Assembly (NCBI RefSeq): GCF_000276665.1
Contig: NW_004955425.1
Span: forward strand, 22,195,125-22,259,124
Source of the DNA: Chinchilla lanigera
Taxonomy: Eukaryota > Chordata > Mammalia > Rodentia > Chinchillidae
Direction: 5' to 3'
Length of the DNA: 64,000 bases
This document shows positions 11,357 through 23,341 of the stretch, in pieces. Each line of letters opens with the position of its first letter. Position 1 is the first letter of the stretch. Made by a program: the position numbers and the translations under genes. Under the pieces are notes generated by a model. That model was not told where the DNA came from and made no database searches. It worked only from the letters and a program-made list of their open reading frames with translations.

Positions 11357-12260
11357 GGAACAGCACTAGGAACTGTAAGTGAAGCACTTGTATCAGTGAC
11401 ACAGGGTATTAAGTGACTGTCTGTGCTTTTTAAGTTGAAATGTTCAATAAATGATGTCTTATTTTGGATTCTCCACCCACCTTTTTGAAAAAGAGCTTCT
11501 ACCCTGTGCTTGGTGCATGGTGGCTGTGAGGGGGGTCTGGGGGACTTTGCGTGAGGGGCCTTCTTGTGCATTGTCGGAGGCCAGGTGCCCTGTAGGATCC
11601 TCCCCTGAGGCTACAGTCTGCGACCAGGTGGCCAAGGAGAGGAAGAGATGGCTTGGGTGGGAGGCGCGAGGTATCTGTGAGGACTCGGGAGATCATGCCC
11701 ACCCTTTGTTTGGTATAGCGGCCGGGTTGTGTGGGTAGAGGTAGACAAAATGAATCCATCTTTTTCTGCTTTCCTTGGGATCAGGTTTTGATTCCTGCGG
11801 TAGAATCCAAGAATATGTTGTTAATCTCTTTAGTGCTGGCACTGGCAGAATCCCCTGAGGACCTTGGCATCTGTCTCCTCTTCAGTTTCCAACACCATCG
11901 CCAGTTTTCACCGTTTTGTAATTTTTCGTGGGTATTAAATTGGAAATTGGAAAAAGGGAACATTAGCCCCTCTGGTTTGTCTTGATACTAACCCAATTAT
12001 TTCTCAGTAATAACAGGAAAAATTATATAAACAGTGTGAAGCAGTGACTTTTTCTTGAGTAGTCTATCTTAGAAAGCCTCCTTCACAGACATGAATAATA
12101 ATGAAAGATATTTCTTACTCTATATCAAATGAATTCAACTTATATATTTCCTCGCCAAATTTAATCAAAATTTTATAATTTCCGTGCCTAAACGCTTTAC
12201 TCATGGTGAGGTTTGCATGTTAAAGGGCTTTTCAAGGAGTATGGGATTTATGCAAATCCA

Positions 12261-12263
<3 letters not shown>

Positions 12264-12326
<63 letters not shown>
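12264..12326. repeat. Compound microsatellite (CT)n(CA)n
   Basis: An uninterrupted CT run of about 32 bases passes directly into a CA run of about 31 bases. It is intronic. Confidence 0.98.
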
Positions 12327-12328
<2 letters not shown>

Positions 12329-12369
12329 GAAGAAAATGAACCCTGCAAGGAATTTCATCACTGTCACAT

Positions 12370-12480
12370 GATCCTCTCAGTCCTGTCCCCTGTGCCATCT
12401 TGGGCAAGTTCCTTAACATTTTCAAGCATTAATTTCCCTGTATGTAGAGTGAACAGTGGTGATTCTTACCTTGTAAGCGT
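12370..12480 (+). mobile_element. MIR SINE fragment
   Basis: The central MIR core is recognisable: ccatcttgggcaagttcctt, aacatttt, and gtgattcttaccttgtaagc toward the 3' side. Confidence 0.6.
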
Positions 12481-13194
12481 CTATTTGCGGATGTAGCAGA
12501 AGAACATGCACTTAGCAGTGGGCAAGCAGGTGGGAAGCTCAGGGTGGGAAGGGAGGATGGTAACAGATGATAAAGATAATGACACAGGGTTAGGTGGAAA
12601 TTACCCCTGGGTGTCCCCTAAGGGTTTTGATCAGTAACTGCTTTCTCCCCGACCCCTCCTTCAAAAACTGTCCTCAGGAAATACTGCCCTGGCTGTTTGT
12701 TTTTCTAAAAATTTGATATGACTTCTAGGGTGTGTCTGTTAGCAGATTCAGCAGCGAGTGGCAAAGGAAGGATGGAGTGGAATAGCATTTCATTTATTTA
12801 TGGGAATAGTTTTACTGCCCTGCCCTGCCCTTCAATGAGTAGGGAAATGAGAGTCAAAAACTGGAAACTATTTATAAGTGGACAGTGGTGTGATCTCAGT
12901 GTCTGAAACTGTAGACTTACAGAAAATATGTATGGCGTATTGGAAACTAGTCCCTGATCAGTATCTCCTTGTCCTATTTTTTGAAAAATAAAACTAATCT
13001 GGGAAATGTGAAATTTGGGGTAAATTTAAATTGAATGCTGAAGTGTCATCAGCAACAGAATATCACTTGTAACATCTAACAGAGGGGATGGAGAAAACCC
13101 ACTAACGTGTATTAACAGAGTCATTTGCTTATGGAGCCTTAAGAGTCAGCAAACATCAGACATTCACAGAGACACTGCACATTTCCCTAAGGAG

Positions 13195-13432
13195 GCAGCT
13201 CGGCACCATGCTGGGAGTGGGCTTCGGGAATGAGTCGGCTGGCCTGAGCTCCAAGCCCAGTGCGGTTACCTGGTTACCTGCTCAGCCGCGGATCATGGAA
13301 GTCATTGACCACGCTGTCTAAGTTGTGTCTGTCTCACAGTGCTGAGGACTAAATGAGGTAATACGTGCAAGACGTTTAAATGAAAGCATAAAGCTTGCTC
13401 TTCTAATGCTAACTACTATTACTCACGCCAAC
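13195..13432 (+). mobile_element. MIR SINE
   Basis: A long MIR match is seen from ggctggcctgagctccaagc through the degraded core, then gtgctgaggactaaatgagg, taatacgtgcaagacgttta and a terminal ctaactactattact. Confidence 0.7.
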
Positions 13433-13555
13433 CTGGCCCAAATAAACAAAAGCCAAAACTAGCTCTAATTTGCTCACCCAGACCTGGGTGAAACACACTC
13501 ATTTCACAAGTTAGAGGTGTCAGGAAGCGGCCCGAGATGGACACAGCAGGCTGCG

Positions 13556-13557
<2 letters not shown>

Positions 13558-13593
<36 letters not shown>

Positions 13594-13629
13594 CTCTCTC
13601 TCACTATTTCTCTTTCTCTCTCTCTCTCT
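13558..13629. repeat. CT-rich microsatellite
   Basis: An imperfect (CT)n tract of about 70 bases with interruptions gttt, actattt and ttt. It creates low-complexity frames (Ser/Leu-rich on +, Arg/Glu-rich on -) that are not genes. Confidence 0.97.
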
Positions 13630-14289
13630 GTCGACACAGTGGTGTCTCCTTACTGCCATGATCATCAGAATGTGCTGGCAGGGTCGGGCGTGAGTCAGTC
13701 CTTGCCTGTCCCATGGGGCGCTGTCTTAAAGAAGCTGAGGAGAGAAGTTGGCTTTGTTTCTGTCAGTCTGGAGCCCACATTTGCTGTCATAAAAACACCC
13801 ATTGCCTTGGCTCACCAAAAACTAGGGCACTTCATAAACGTGTGCGACTGTTGAAGAATCATTTTTCATCAGCATCAGCAGCTATTATTCCGAGTGAAAT
13901 TTCAGAAATGGAACCAACAGCCTATTGAAGATAGTGTTGCTTATACAGCTAAACTGTACCATCTGCCTACACCAAAGAAAGGAAAATTCATAAGGAACTG
14001 CACTATTTCTCTTAATATGCGGTTCATCATGAGTAGACTGTGTGACTTAGCTATGTTGACACTGATGTTTTTCTAAAACCAGGTTTACACATGGGAGAGA
14101 ACATCATGACACCTCTTAGAAGTTAAGTTAAAGCTACCTCACTGTGCTTTACAAAGGGAATGCATGCCTGCTAGAAAATGAATAGAAGAATGAATGCTGC
14201 ACTATTATCCTCCTGTTATTCTTGTATGTGTGTCTCAGGGCAGAATCTGTGTCTATGGTGAACTTCTTTCTGTGTCTGCAGAGTCAGGG

Positions 14290-14450
14290 TCTGTATTTGG
14301 TAATAAAAGGGTTTCTTTTGGGGGGTTCATTTAATTCTCTTAACAACCTTATCATAAAATACTTTTATCCACATTCTGCTGGGAAGGAAAGCAAGGCTCC
14401 TATTTATTTAGCCAGTAAATAGTTTGTCCCTGAGAGGCTTTGCTCGCAGG
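14290..14450 (-). mobile_element. MIR SINE fragment
   Basis: On the + strand ttaattctcttaacaacctt, ttatccacattctgctggga and ttagccagtaaatagtttgt follow the reverse complement of the MIR core and tail. Confidence 0.55.
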
Positions 14451-14932
14451 CAGCACTGTGCTGCATAGGAGAGAGTGAAGCCTTTAAGGCTGGGCAGGAG
14501 AAATCCACTTTCTCGTTCCTTGACTGTATAGAAATGAGGCTGGGGGAGAGTTAGTGTTTGAAAGAATCATGGAAAACTACAGTATTTGTAGCATTGCCTA
14601 TAAGTGAACACATACAGATGAATATATAGAGAGATCCAGATAGAAGACAGGAGCCAGCAATCTTTAATATAGTAATAATCAATCCTCTAGCCATTTTGTG
14701 GGCTTATTTATCTATTGTATAGGGCACTGTTTATTGTATAGGATGGCTGTAATTACACAGAAACTGTTATGAATGAACGTACAGCACACACTTTTTTTTC
14801 TTCAATCCACTTTAGTATACACACACTTGAAGAAGAAATTCTATCATATGCCAAAAGTTTGTGTGCAGGGTACCTAAATCCCTATATACCAGCAAATTAA
14901 GGGACCGATTGTAGGAAGTTATAAATAGTTTT

Positions 14933-15013
14933 GTCGTTTGCGGTGCTGGGACTCAAACCCAGGACCTCACACATACTAGTAGGCAAGTGTTCTGCTGAGC
15001 TACACTCCAGCCC
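14933..15013 (-). mobile_element. Old ID SINE
   Basis: A diverged inverted ID unit: ggtgctgggactcaaaccca, ggacctcacac, ggcaagtgttctgctgagct and acactccagccc. The flanks aaatagtttt (14923-14932) and aaatagattt (15014-15023) match except at one base. Confidence 0.65.
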
Positions 15014-15023
15014 AAATAGATTT

Positions 15024-15201
15024 CTGAGTGTGTGTGCATGCTCATGCTACTGGAGATTAAACCTTGCATCACTCTACCCTGAGCTACATTGCCGGCCCTT
15101 TTTATTTTTTATTTAAAGACAGAGTCTTGCTAAGTTGCCTGGGGTGGCCTTACTTTCTCAATAGGCAGGGTTACAAGCCTGCACCACCAGGCATGGTTTT
15201 G
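15024..15201 (-). mobile_element. Composite SINE (B1 joined to ID), reverse orientation
   Basis: An inverted ID-like part (15045-15100, tactggagattaaacctt to gagctacattgccggccc) is joined through a T-rich linker to an inverted B1 (15105-15197, acagagtcttgctaagttgc to accaccaggcatgg). The unit is bracketed by aatagattt at 15015-15023 and 15202-15210, so it looks like one insertion. Confidence 0.6.
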
Positions 15202-15414
15202 AATAGATTTATTTAGATGCTTTCTGAGGAAGCATGACTTCCTTTCAAGGGGAAGCCATTCTTTGTGTAAGTGCCCTAAAAGCCAGACACCCATCTGTTG
15301 ATCATAGGAAAAAAATTAGGGATTTCGAGCATGTGACAACTTCATATAGCAAGACTAGAACACAGTAATTCTCAGCCTTAGCTGTGTATTTAAATCAGCT
15401 TCCTTTTTTTTTCT

Positions 15415-16660
15415 ACAAGAATGCCAGGATAGCTCTTTTGGGAAAAAAACAGTCTTTTCAACAGATGGTGCCAGGACAAGTGGATATCCACCTGCAAAAG
15501 AATGAAGTCAGATCCTGCCCTCAGAACATACATAAAAGTTTACTTGAAAAGAACTGCAGATTTACACATCAGAGCTACAGTTATAAAGGCCTTAGAAGGA
15601 AACTTTGGAATAAAGCTTTGTGCCAATGGGTTTGTCTGTGCTTTCTTGGATAAAATACAGAAAGCAAGAAAAGAAAAAATAGATAAGTTGAACTGCCTCA
15701 AAATTTAAAACTTGTTCTTCAGAAGATGCCTCACAAAAACAAAAGGACAGCCCATGAAATGGGAGAAAATATGAGCAAGTCAGGGACTTGCATCCAGAAT
15801 GTGTAAATAATTCTTACGGTTCAATTATAAATAGACCCATAGCCCAACTGACAAAGAGGAAAGGATCTGAACAGACAGACAGTCCTCCAAGAAAATATAT
15901 GAGTCATCAGTGCATGCATTAAAGGAGGCTAGCATTGTCAGTCATGAGGAGAGTGCAGTTCCAGCCCACAGTGAGGTACCACGACACCATCCAGGATGGC
16001 TATAATAAAAAAGAAGAGTGATTACTAAGCATTGGAAGGGGAGTAGAGAAATTGGAATGCTCGTGCCTTGCTAGGAAGAGTGTGCAGTGGTGTGGAAGCT
16101 TTGGAAAGCAATTTGGCAGATCCTCAGAAAGTTAAATATGAAGTTACCATATAAGCTGCAGTTCCACTCCTAGTTACACACTCAAGAGAAAGGAAAACAA
16201 ATGCCCACACAGGACTTGTACATGAGTGTTCATAGCAGTGTTCTTCATAATAGCCCAAAGTGGAAACAACCCAGATGTCTACCAGCCGCTGAGTAGATAA
16301 AGTAAGTGTGGTATATCCCTGCCATGGAACACTATTTAGCCATATAAGGAAAGGGAGATTTTAATACACGGTACAGCATGGATGAATTCCGAAAATATGC
16401 CATAAAGTGAAAGAAGCCATCAGAAGGGGTCACACATCATATGATTCCATTTATATGAAATGTTCAGCATAGGCAAGTCTACAGAGACAGTGAGGTGGGG
16501 TAGAAACTAAAGAAGACGCCAGTGCTTTCAGGGAGTTAAACATGTTCCAAAAATGAGGCTGTGCTGATGGCTGTGCAGCCCTGTGAGCATACTGAACACA
16601 TTTAACAACACTGTAAATAGGAGGCTGTGGTTTGTACATTATATTTGGATAAAATTAATT
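15415..16660 (+). mobile_element. Old L1 LINE fragment, ORF2 end and 3' region
   Basis: The + strand matches the end of an older mammalian L1: the ORF2 C-terminal region around catgaaatgggagaaaatat, tccaagaaaatatatgagtc, ccaggatggctataataa, agcccaaagtggaaacaacc, tggaacactatttagccata, then a 3' part to about 16660. Many stops and frameshifts leave no reverse transcriptase frame. Confidence 0.75.
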
Positions 16661-16864
16661 TTAAAGACCCAGCTTGAGTACTTCTACAAGTCTCTAAGCC
16701 CTGGCTGACACTCAGAGCAATGAACACCCCCTCTGGGGAAGCCGGAAGCATCCCCAGCGCTGGCAAGGTGGGGCCGGGTGGGAAGCCCTGCTGTGCAGTC
16801 AGCCCTCCCTCGTAGGTTTCTGACCCTAGAGACTCTGAACAGCTCTGGGCTGTGTGGAAGGACT

Positions 16865-17005
16865 GTGTATTTCAGGTGTGGTGCACGGGCCAGCAGCATT
16901 GCTATCACTTGGGGACTGGGGAGAAAGGCAGTTTCTTGGGTCCTTCGCAGCCCAAGAGTCTGAGAAATCAGAAACGCGTTAGAGCTTGAGAAGCACAGCC
17001 TGAGA
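16865..17005 (-). mobile_element. MER5-type hAT DNA transposon relic
   Basis: gggccagcagcattgctatc, cacttggggactgg and gagaaatcagaaacgc, then gagcttgagaagcacagcc, resemble the reverse of the MER5A consensus, a short non-autonomous hAT-Charlie element. Confidence 0.55.
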
Positions 17006-17289
17006 ATGGCCCTCACGCTCTGCTGTACCTGGGGAACAGCTGGGGATTCAGCAGCCACAGCTAGGTTCCGCCCGGTGATCTCCCCCGCAGGAGGGCAGCA
17101 TGTGCACCTGGGTTTTGGAAACGCCGCAGGTGATTCTTACATACCACACAGCTTGCAAATAAATAATCAAAACACTGGAGCTATTTAATGTTAAGGATAA
17201 GATGGCTAATAAATAACATTTATTATTTTGTTCTTAATTTAAGGATAGAGGAACACACATGAGAAAGTGATTATTGATGACAAAAATTG

Positions 17290-17420
17290 CCAGAGGAAGC
17301 TTGGCATATTGGCACATGCCTATAATCCCAGTACTGGGAGGCTGAAGCAGGAGGATCGCTGTGATTTGAGGCCAGCCTGAACTACGCAGAGAGATCCTGT
17401 CTCAAAAAACAAAAACAAAA
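17290..17420 (+). mobile_element. B1 SINE
   Basis: A + strand B1: ggcacatgcctataatccca, gtactgggaggctgaagcag, gaggatcgctg, ggccagcctgaactacgc and gatcctgtctcaaaaaaca with an A-rich tail. Confidence 0.88.
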
Positions 17421-17510
17421 ATTTTCCAGTGTGGGAAGAGATAGAAGTAACACAACAGTGGGAAATGTTTGTCCTAAAAAATGTATATACACCAAAAAGA
17501 CCAAGTGTTT

Positions 17511-17611
17511 TTTTTTGTTTTGTTTTGTTTTTCTCTGGTACCGGGAACTGAACTCACGACCTTGCGCTTGCCAGGCAGGCGCTTTGCCGCTGAGCTAAAT
17601 CCCCAGCCCCC
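17511..17611 (-). mobile_element. ID SINE
   Basis: A well-preserved inverted ID: T-rich tail, ggtaccgggaactgaactca, gcgcttgccaggcaggcgct, tgagctaaatccccagcccc. The 14-base target duplication aagaccaagtgttt is perfect at 17497-17510 and 17612-17625. Confidence 0.95.
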
Positions 17612-18739
17612 AAGACCAAGTGTTTTCTTGCCAGCTGTAGGAATGTGTTTTTTTTTATGTGATTGCTGGAGATGGCTCACATTTAAGTGGCCAAGGATTT
17701 GTGAGATTTTAAGACAAGAAAAATATTTTAAACCACACTGACAGAGTGTGGGTATTTGAACTCCCCTTTCTTTTTATGTAAAGAGAAAGCTTATTTAAGG
17801 TTGTGGATGCCCCTTCCCAGGTATTGAAGTCCAGTTTCTCAGGCCTGAGGAAATCCACTCTCACCTGCATGGTGGGACCCAAGCAGAGTACAGGGCAGTT
17901 CTCTCTCTGTGTCACAGGGTCCCCGCACCTTGTCCAGAAATCCGCCACCCCTTCGAAGGACCCGCATCTGTCTGCTCTTTGCTGGTCTTTTTAAGGTTGT
18001 GGCTCAGTTGTTTCCTAGGCAAAATCATGCAGCTTGCAGAGTTTGTTTTGAGATCTGTTCCTCGGCTCTAGGCCCATGTTCTTGGGGTGACAGGCATTTC
18101 CCTTTTAGTCTCCACTGAGAGACCAAAAGGGAAACTCACAGCTGTCCTTCCTCCTCCCGCTCTGAGCTTTGCGCCCAGACACGAGACCCTGCGTCCTTTC
18201 AGAAACTGAAAGAAGAGACAATTTAGGGGTGGAACTTGGGACTCTAGTGACCCCAACCCATTGCTGTGTCCTGAGTGTGAGATGTGTCCAGACCCTCAGG
18301 GGCAAACGATTGCTGTGGGCTGGGCCAGTCAGAGACTTAGCCTTTGTTTCTGGAAAGGGGCAAGGTTAGCGTAAGTAAATGTAAGTCATACTTTCATAGA
18401 GACACAGTAGGATGTGTTTTGTCAAATACATGGTACTCAGATGAGCGTGTGGTGTAAGTGGGTAATTAGTCAATTAGGATTATCCACAACATTTGGGGTC
18501 CAGGAGAGGCACCTTATCTTACTTATTTTAAAATGCTGGTGGCTCTTCTGAATGATGAAAAAATAAAATGAATAAATATTATACATATAAACACTCTCTA
18601 GAGTTACTAGAAAGTAATGTTTTATTTAAAACTGTGACTAATGTTTTGGATATATCAGGGCATTCTGCTTTTAAATATAAGTGGTTATATTAATATGTAC
18701 TTAAAATTTATTTTCCCCCTTCATTCTTGCCTTCTTTTG

Positions 18740-21700
18740 TTTTTTTTTTTTTTTTCTCATTTTGGTTATTTTTAACTCTATTTTTTAAGAATACATATTC
18801 ATCATACAGATTGATCACTTCGATATCTTAATTCTTTTTTCCCCATTCCCCTCCCCTCCCTTTAACCCTTCTTTCCCTCCCATTTACAAAAGCTTTGTTT
18901 GCACTTTTCCTTCTCTTCTCTTCTTTTCTTTCCCCTTCCTTCCCTTCTCCCTCTTCCTTCCCTGTTCCACTTCCCATTTGAACATGTTCTCATTTCCCAA
19001 TGTCTGTCCTCCATTATGCTCCTTAGTTATTCTTTGGGTTTTGCACAAAAGGGAAACAATGCGGTATGTAAACTTGTATGTCCAGTTTATTTCAGTTGAG
19101 ATTATGGTCTTAAGGTGCACTCGTTTTCCTAAAAATGACTCAAGTATGTACTTCTTTATGGCTGCATAGTATTCCATTGTAGAAAAAAAACCACATCTTT
19201 TTCTTTTTTTATCTATTCATTGGTTGATGAGCATTTGAGTTGTTTCTAAGATTTAGCTATTAAAAACTATGCCACTATAAACATGGGTGTACATATATCA
19301 CTGCGGTATGATGCTTTTAATTCTTTTGGGAAGATATCATGAAGGGGAATAGCTGTGTCAAATGGGACCTCTAGTCCTAGTTTTTTGAGAAATCTCCACA
19401 CTGATTTCCACAGTGGTTGCACTAGTCTACACTCCCACCAACAGTGGAGGAGGGTTCCTTTTTCCTCACAGCCCCACCAGCATTTGTTATTGCTTTATTT
19501 CTTTATGATAGCCATTCTTTCTGGAGGGAGATGGAATCTAAGTGTTGTTTTAATTTGTATTTCTCAAATGACCAGTGATGTTGAGCATTTTTTCATATAT
19601 TTATTTGCTGTTTGTATTTTCTTCATCTGACAAATGTCTGTTCATTTTAGATGCTCATTTTTGGATTGGGTCTTTAAATTTGGGGGGGTTGATTTTTTGA
19701 GTTCTTTGTATAGTCTAGATGTTAGAACTTTGAGGTAAAATTTTTTCCCACTTGGTGGCTTGTTGCTTCATTCTGTTGGTGGTTTCTCTTGCTGTGCAAA
19801 AACTTTTTAATATGATGTGATCCCAGTTGTTGATTCTTTGTAATATTTCCTGTGCAGTCAGGGTTTTGTTCATAAAATCTTTGCCTATACCTGTATCTTC
19901 AAGAGTTTTATCTATTTTCTTTTCCAGCAGATTAAATGCTTCTGTTTTTATATTTACATCTTTGATCCATTTCAATTTTAGTTTAGTGCATGTTGAGAGG
20001 CATGGGTCTAGTCTTAATCTTCAGCATGTGGAAAGCCAGTTTCCCAGCACCGTTTATTAAAGAGGCTGTCTTTGTTCCAGGGAAAGTGTTTGGCTCCTTT
20101 GTCAAAGATAAGGTGGCTGAGTGTGTTTGGAGTTGTTTCTCCATCTGCTATTCTGTTCCATTGATCCTCAGGTCTCTTTTTTTGCAGTACCACAGTTTTT
20201 ATCATGGTAGCTTTGTAATCTAACTTCAAGTCAGAAATTGTGATGCCCCTTGCTTTGCCCTTGTTGCCCAGAATTGCTTTTGCTCTTCTAGGTCTCTTCT
20301 GGTTCCAAATGCATTTTAGGATTGATTTTTCTAGTTCTGTGAGGTATGCCATTGGTATTTTGAACAGGATTTCATTAAGTCTGTATAACAATTTTGGAAG
20401 TATGACCATTTTTACTACATTGGTTCTGCCTAACCAAGAACAGGGGATATCTTTCCATTTTCTGATATCCTCGTTGATCTCCTATTTTAGAGTACTGTAG
20501 TTTTCAGTGTATAGGTCTTTAATTTCCTGTGTTAGATTGATTCCTAAGTATTTCATTTTTCTTGGTGCGATTATGAAAGGTGTTGTTTCCCTGATTTCTC
20601 TCTCAATGAGTTTATTATTTGCGTATAGGAAGGCTATTGATTTTTGAGTGTTACCTTTGTATCTACTATGCTGCTGAATTTGGTTATTAATTCTAGGATT
20701 CTTTTGGTGGAGTTTTGGGGGTCTTCTATGGAGAGTATCATATCATTTGAGAATAATGATTATTTAGCTTCTTCTTTTCCTATCTTTATTCCTTTTCTTT
20801 CTCTTCTCTAATTGCTCTGGCTGATATTTCCAGAACTGTATTGAACAGGAGTGGTGATAGTGGGCATCATTGTCTGTTCCTGATTTAGAGTGAAAACTTT
20901 TAGTTTTTATCCATTTAGTATGACGTTAGCTATTTGTTTGTCATAGATGGCTCTTGTCTGATTGAGATAAAGACCTTCTATTCCAATTTTCTGTAGGGCT
21001 TTTATCAAATGACAATTTTGAATTTTGTCAAATGCTTTTGCTGCATCTGTTGAGATGATCATGTGATTTTTGTCCTTGGCTCTGTTAATATGGTGTATTA
21101 TGTTTATTGGTTTCAACTGTATGTTGAACCGTCCCCTGCATCCCTGAGATGAGTCCTACTTGGTCATGATATATAATCTTCTTGATGATATGGTGAATTC
21201 TGTTTGCCAGTATCTTGAGGATTTTTGCATCTGTGTTTATTGAGGAGATTGGCCTTTAGTTCTCTTCTGTGGTTGAATCCTTATTTGGTTTTGGTATCAG
21301 GGTAATGCTTGCTTCTAGGAATGATTTTGGGAGTATTCCTTCTCTTTCAATTTCATTAAAGAGTTTGGGAAGTATTGGTGTTAAGTCTTCTCTAAATTTC
21401 TTGTAAAATTCAGCAGTGAACCCATCAAGACTTGAGTTTTTCTGTGTTGGTAGTTTTTTTTTTATTATTACTTCTTCAATTTCATTGACTGATATCAGGT
21501 TATTTAGAATATTTATATCTTCTTGATTCAGCTTTGGTAATTCATATGTATGGAGGAATTTGTCCATTACTTCTGAATTTTCCATTTTATTAGAGTACAG
21601 GTTCTCAAAGTAGTATTGATGATCTACTGGATTTCTTCAAGATCTGTTGTGATTTTGCCCTTTTTCATTCCTAATTGCATGGATTTGGGTCTTATCTCTC

Positions 21701-22053
21701 CTTTTCTTGATAAAGTTGGCTAAGAGTTTGCTATTTTATTTAATCTTTCAAAGAACCAGCTCTTGAACTCATTGATTCCCTGTGTTGTTTTCTTTGTCTC
21801 AATTGCGTTAATTTCTGCTTTGGTCTTGGTAATCTCCTCCCTCATGTATGCTTTGGGTTTTACTTGCTCTTCTTCTTCTGGAATGAGGTTCAGCATTAGA
21901 TTAGCTTACTTGCTCTTCTTCTTCTTCATGAGGTTCAGCATTAGATTAGCTGTTTGAGCTTGCTGTGCTTCTCTGTTGTGGGGATTCACTGCTATAAATT
22001 TGCCTTGTAGAACTCCTTTCATCGCATCCCATAAGTCTGATATGTCATATTGT
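18740..22053 (-). mobile_element. 5'-truncated L1 LINE, about 3.3 kb
   Basis: The element reads on the - strand. A T run at 18740-18756 is its A tail, followed by the 3' region (18760-18890) and ORF2 remnants up to 22053. Recognisable ORF2 pieces on the - strand include the pre-RT region (21256-21585, with GFTAEFYKKF and ITLIPKPNKD), reverse transcriptase (20907-21116, [14 protein letters not shown]), a C-terminal domain (20014-20409, RLNEILFKIP and KCIWNQKRPRRAK) and the last part (19715-19975). The usual F-A-D-D active site region reads S-N-D (near 20740-20760), and frameshifts and stops separate the pieces, so it is dead. Target duplications are cttgccttcttttg (18726-18739) and cttgccatcttttg (22054-22067). 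Confidence 0.93.
21862..21952. repeat. Tandem duplication (about 46 bp, two units) inside L1
   Basis: Unit 1 (21862-21907) and unit 2 (21908-21952) both run from acttgctcttcttcttct to aggttcagcattagattagc, differing by a small change in the middle. Confidence 0.95.
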
Positions 22054-22565
22054 CTTGCCATCTTTTGAATTAAATGGATTTTTTATTTGAATTTATGTAG
22101 TCTAGAAAAATCCATTGTTTTAAATTATCATCCTCACAGCCTAACACATAAATTTTATTTAGCCAAATCTAAATCAATAGCTTTGCCCTTTTCCCGAGTA
22201 ATACAAAGGCTTAATCATGGTTTCATCCTGATTTCCCTTCCTGGCTTCCTTGCTATTATTCTCCAGGGTTTTCATTCTTTGCTTATTTTTAAGCCACCAG
22301 ATTGGGTGTGTTAACATTTGCTTATTTGGCAATTATTAAGTTGCAAGTCACAACTCAGAGTTTTTGAAATGTTACTGGTCCTTAAAATTCCAAAGCATTG
22401 CTCTAAACAGCTAGTTGTGGGCTTGGGATGTGGACGTTGGGTGACCTGAAAGCATGTCTTCTTGTTATGGAAAGCGCCTTGCTGGCTCTTCAGACTGTAT
22501 ATAATTTTGTGGTGTAAGCAGTGCTCTGCTACCCTAGCTGAACAGCACTAGATTATCAAGAAGTC

Positions 22566-22676
22566 AGGGCTGGGGATTTAGCTCAGCGGCAAAAGCGCCT
22601 GCCTGGCAAGCGCAAGGTCGTGAGTTCAGTTCCCGGTACCAGAGAAAAACCAAAAACCAAAAAAAAAAAAAAAAGA
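22566..22676 (+). mobile_element. ID SINE
   Basis: A + strand ID: ggctggggatttagctcagc (A box), gcctgcctggcaagcgcaag, ggtcgtgagttcagttccc (B box), ggtaccag and an A-rich tail. The duplication aagaagtc lies at 22558-22565 and 22677-22684. The A and B boxes derive from a tRNA, but the 3' half does not fold as a tRNA, so it is a SINE and not a tRNA gene. Confidence 0.95.
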
Positions 22677-23259
22677 AAGAAGTCTATAGTGCTCTCCTGG
22701 TGAGACACATTGTGTTGAACAATTTCCCCAAGACGGAGTCTGTAGTAGCCAAATGATCTTCATACTTCATGCGCTCCCTGTGTACATCTGGTGGCACTTG
22801 TGTGCCCTGTTTTTAAAGGACCCCGCTTTGAGAGCCACACAAGCCAATATTCTGCCAGGGATTTACCAGGAAGGGATGGAACCAAGTGATCTCCAGGTTT
22901 GTCTTTGACACTAATACAGGTTGTGACTGTAGCTGTATGAACATTTTTAAAAAAGTGTTCAGGAGATTATTTCACCGGTATTTGTGTTAAATCTGGGATC
23001 CGTTTGAATGTGGGAGACGTTAAAGTTTCTGACTTAGCTCATCTTGGAGATGCACGCTGCGTCAGTAATAGGAGCACTGCCCTTCTGGTAGATGCCCTTT
23101 CTTTGTTTTCTGGTATGAAGCCGCCAGAAGAACGGCTGTGTTTAAATATAGCTGCAGTGTTATTGCAAGGGTCCTAGGACATTTTCATGTATTTATGTTT
23201 ATGTTGGCATAGGCTTGATGTTGACGTTTTTATCTAAAAATGTTCAAACGCGATTACTT

Positions 23260-23341
23260 TTTTTGGGGGGTACTGGGAATTGAACTCAGGACCTTGCGCT
23301 TGCCAGGCAGGCACTTGTGCTGCTGAGCTATATCCCTGGCC
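23260..23341 (-). mobile_element. ID SINE close to ARSB exon 6
   Basis: An inverted ID, 180 bp before exon 6: ggtactgggaattgaactca, ggaccttgcgcttgccaggc, gctgctgagctatatccctg. The duplication caaacgcgattactt (23245-23259) pairs with caaacatgattactt (23342-23356). Confidence 0.92.

Noticed and set aside
13419..13637. Arg/Glu-rich - strand frame (ER repeats)
   Set aside because: It is the translation of the CT microsatellite at 13558-13629.
22566..22640. tRNA gene suggested by A-box and B-box sequence
   Set aside because: Only the 5' tRNA-like part is present, followed by an A-rich tail and target duplications, so it is an ID SINE. The same applies to the other ID copies.
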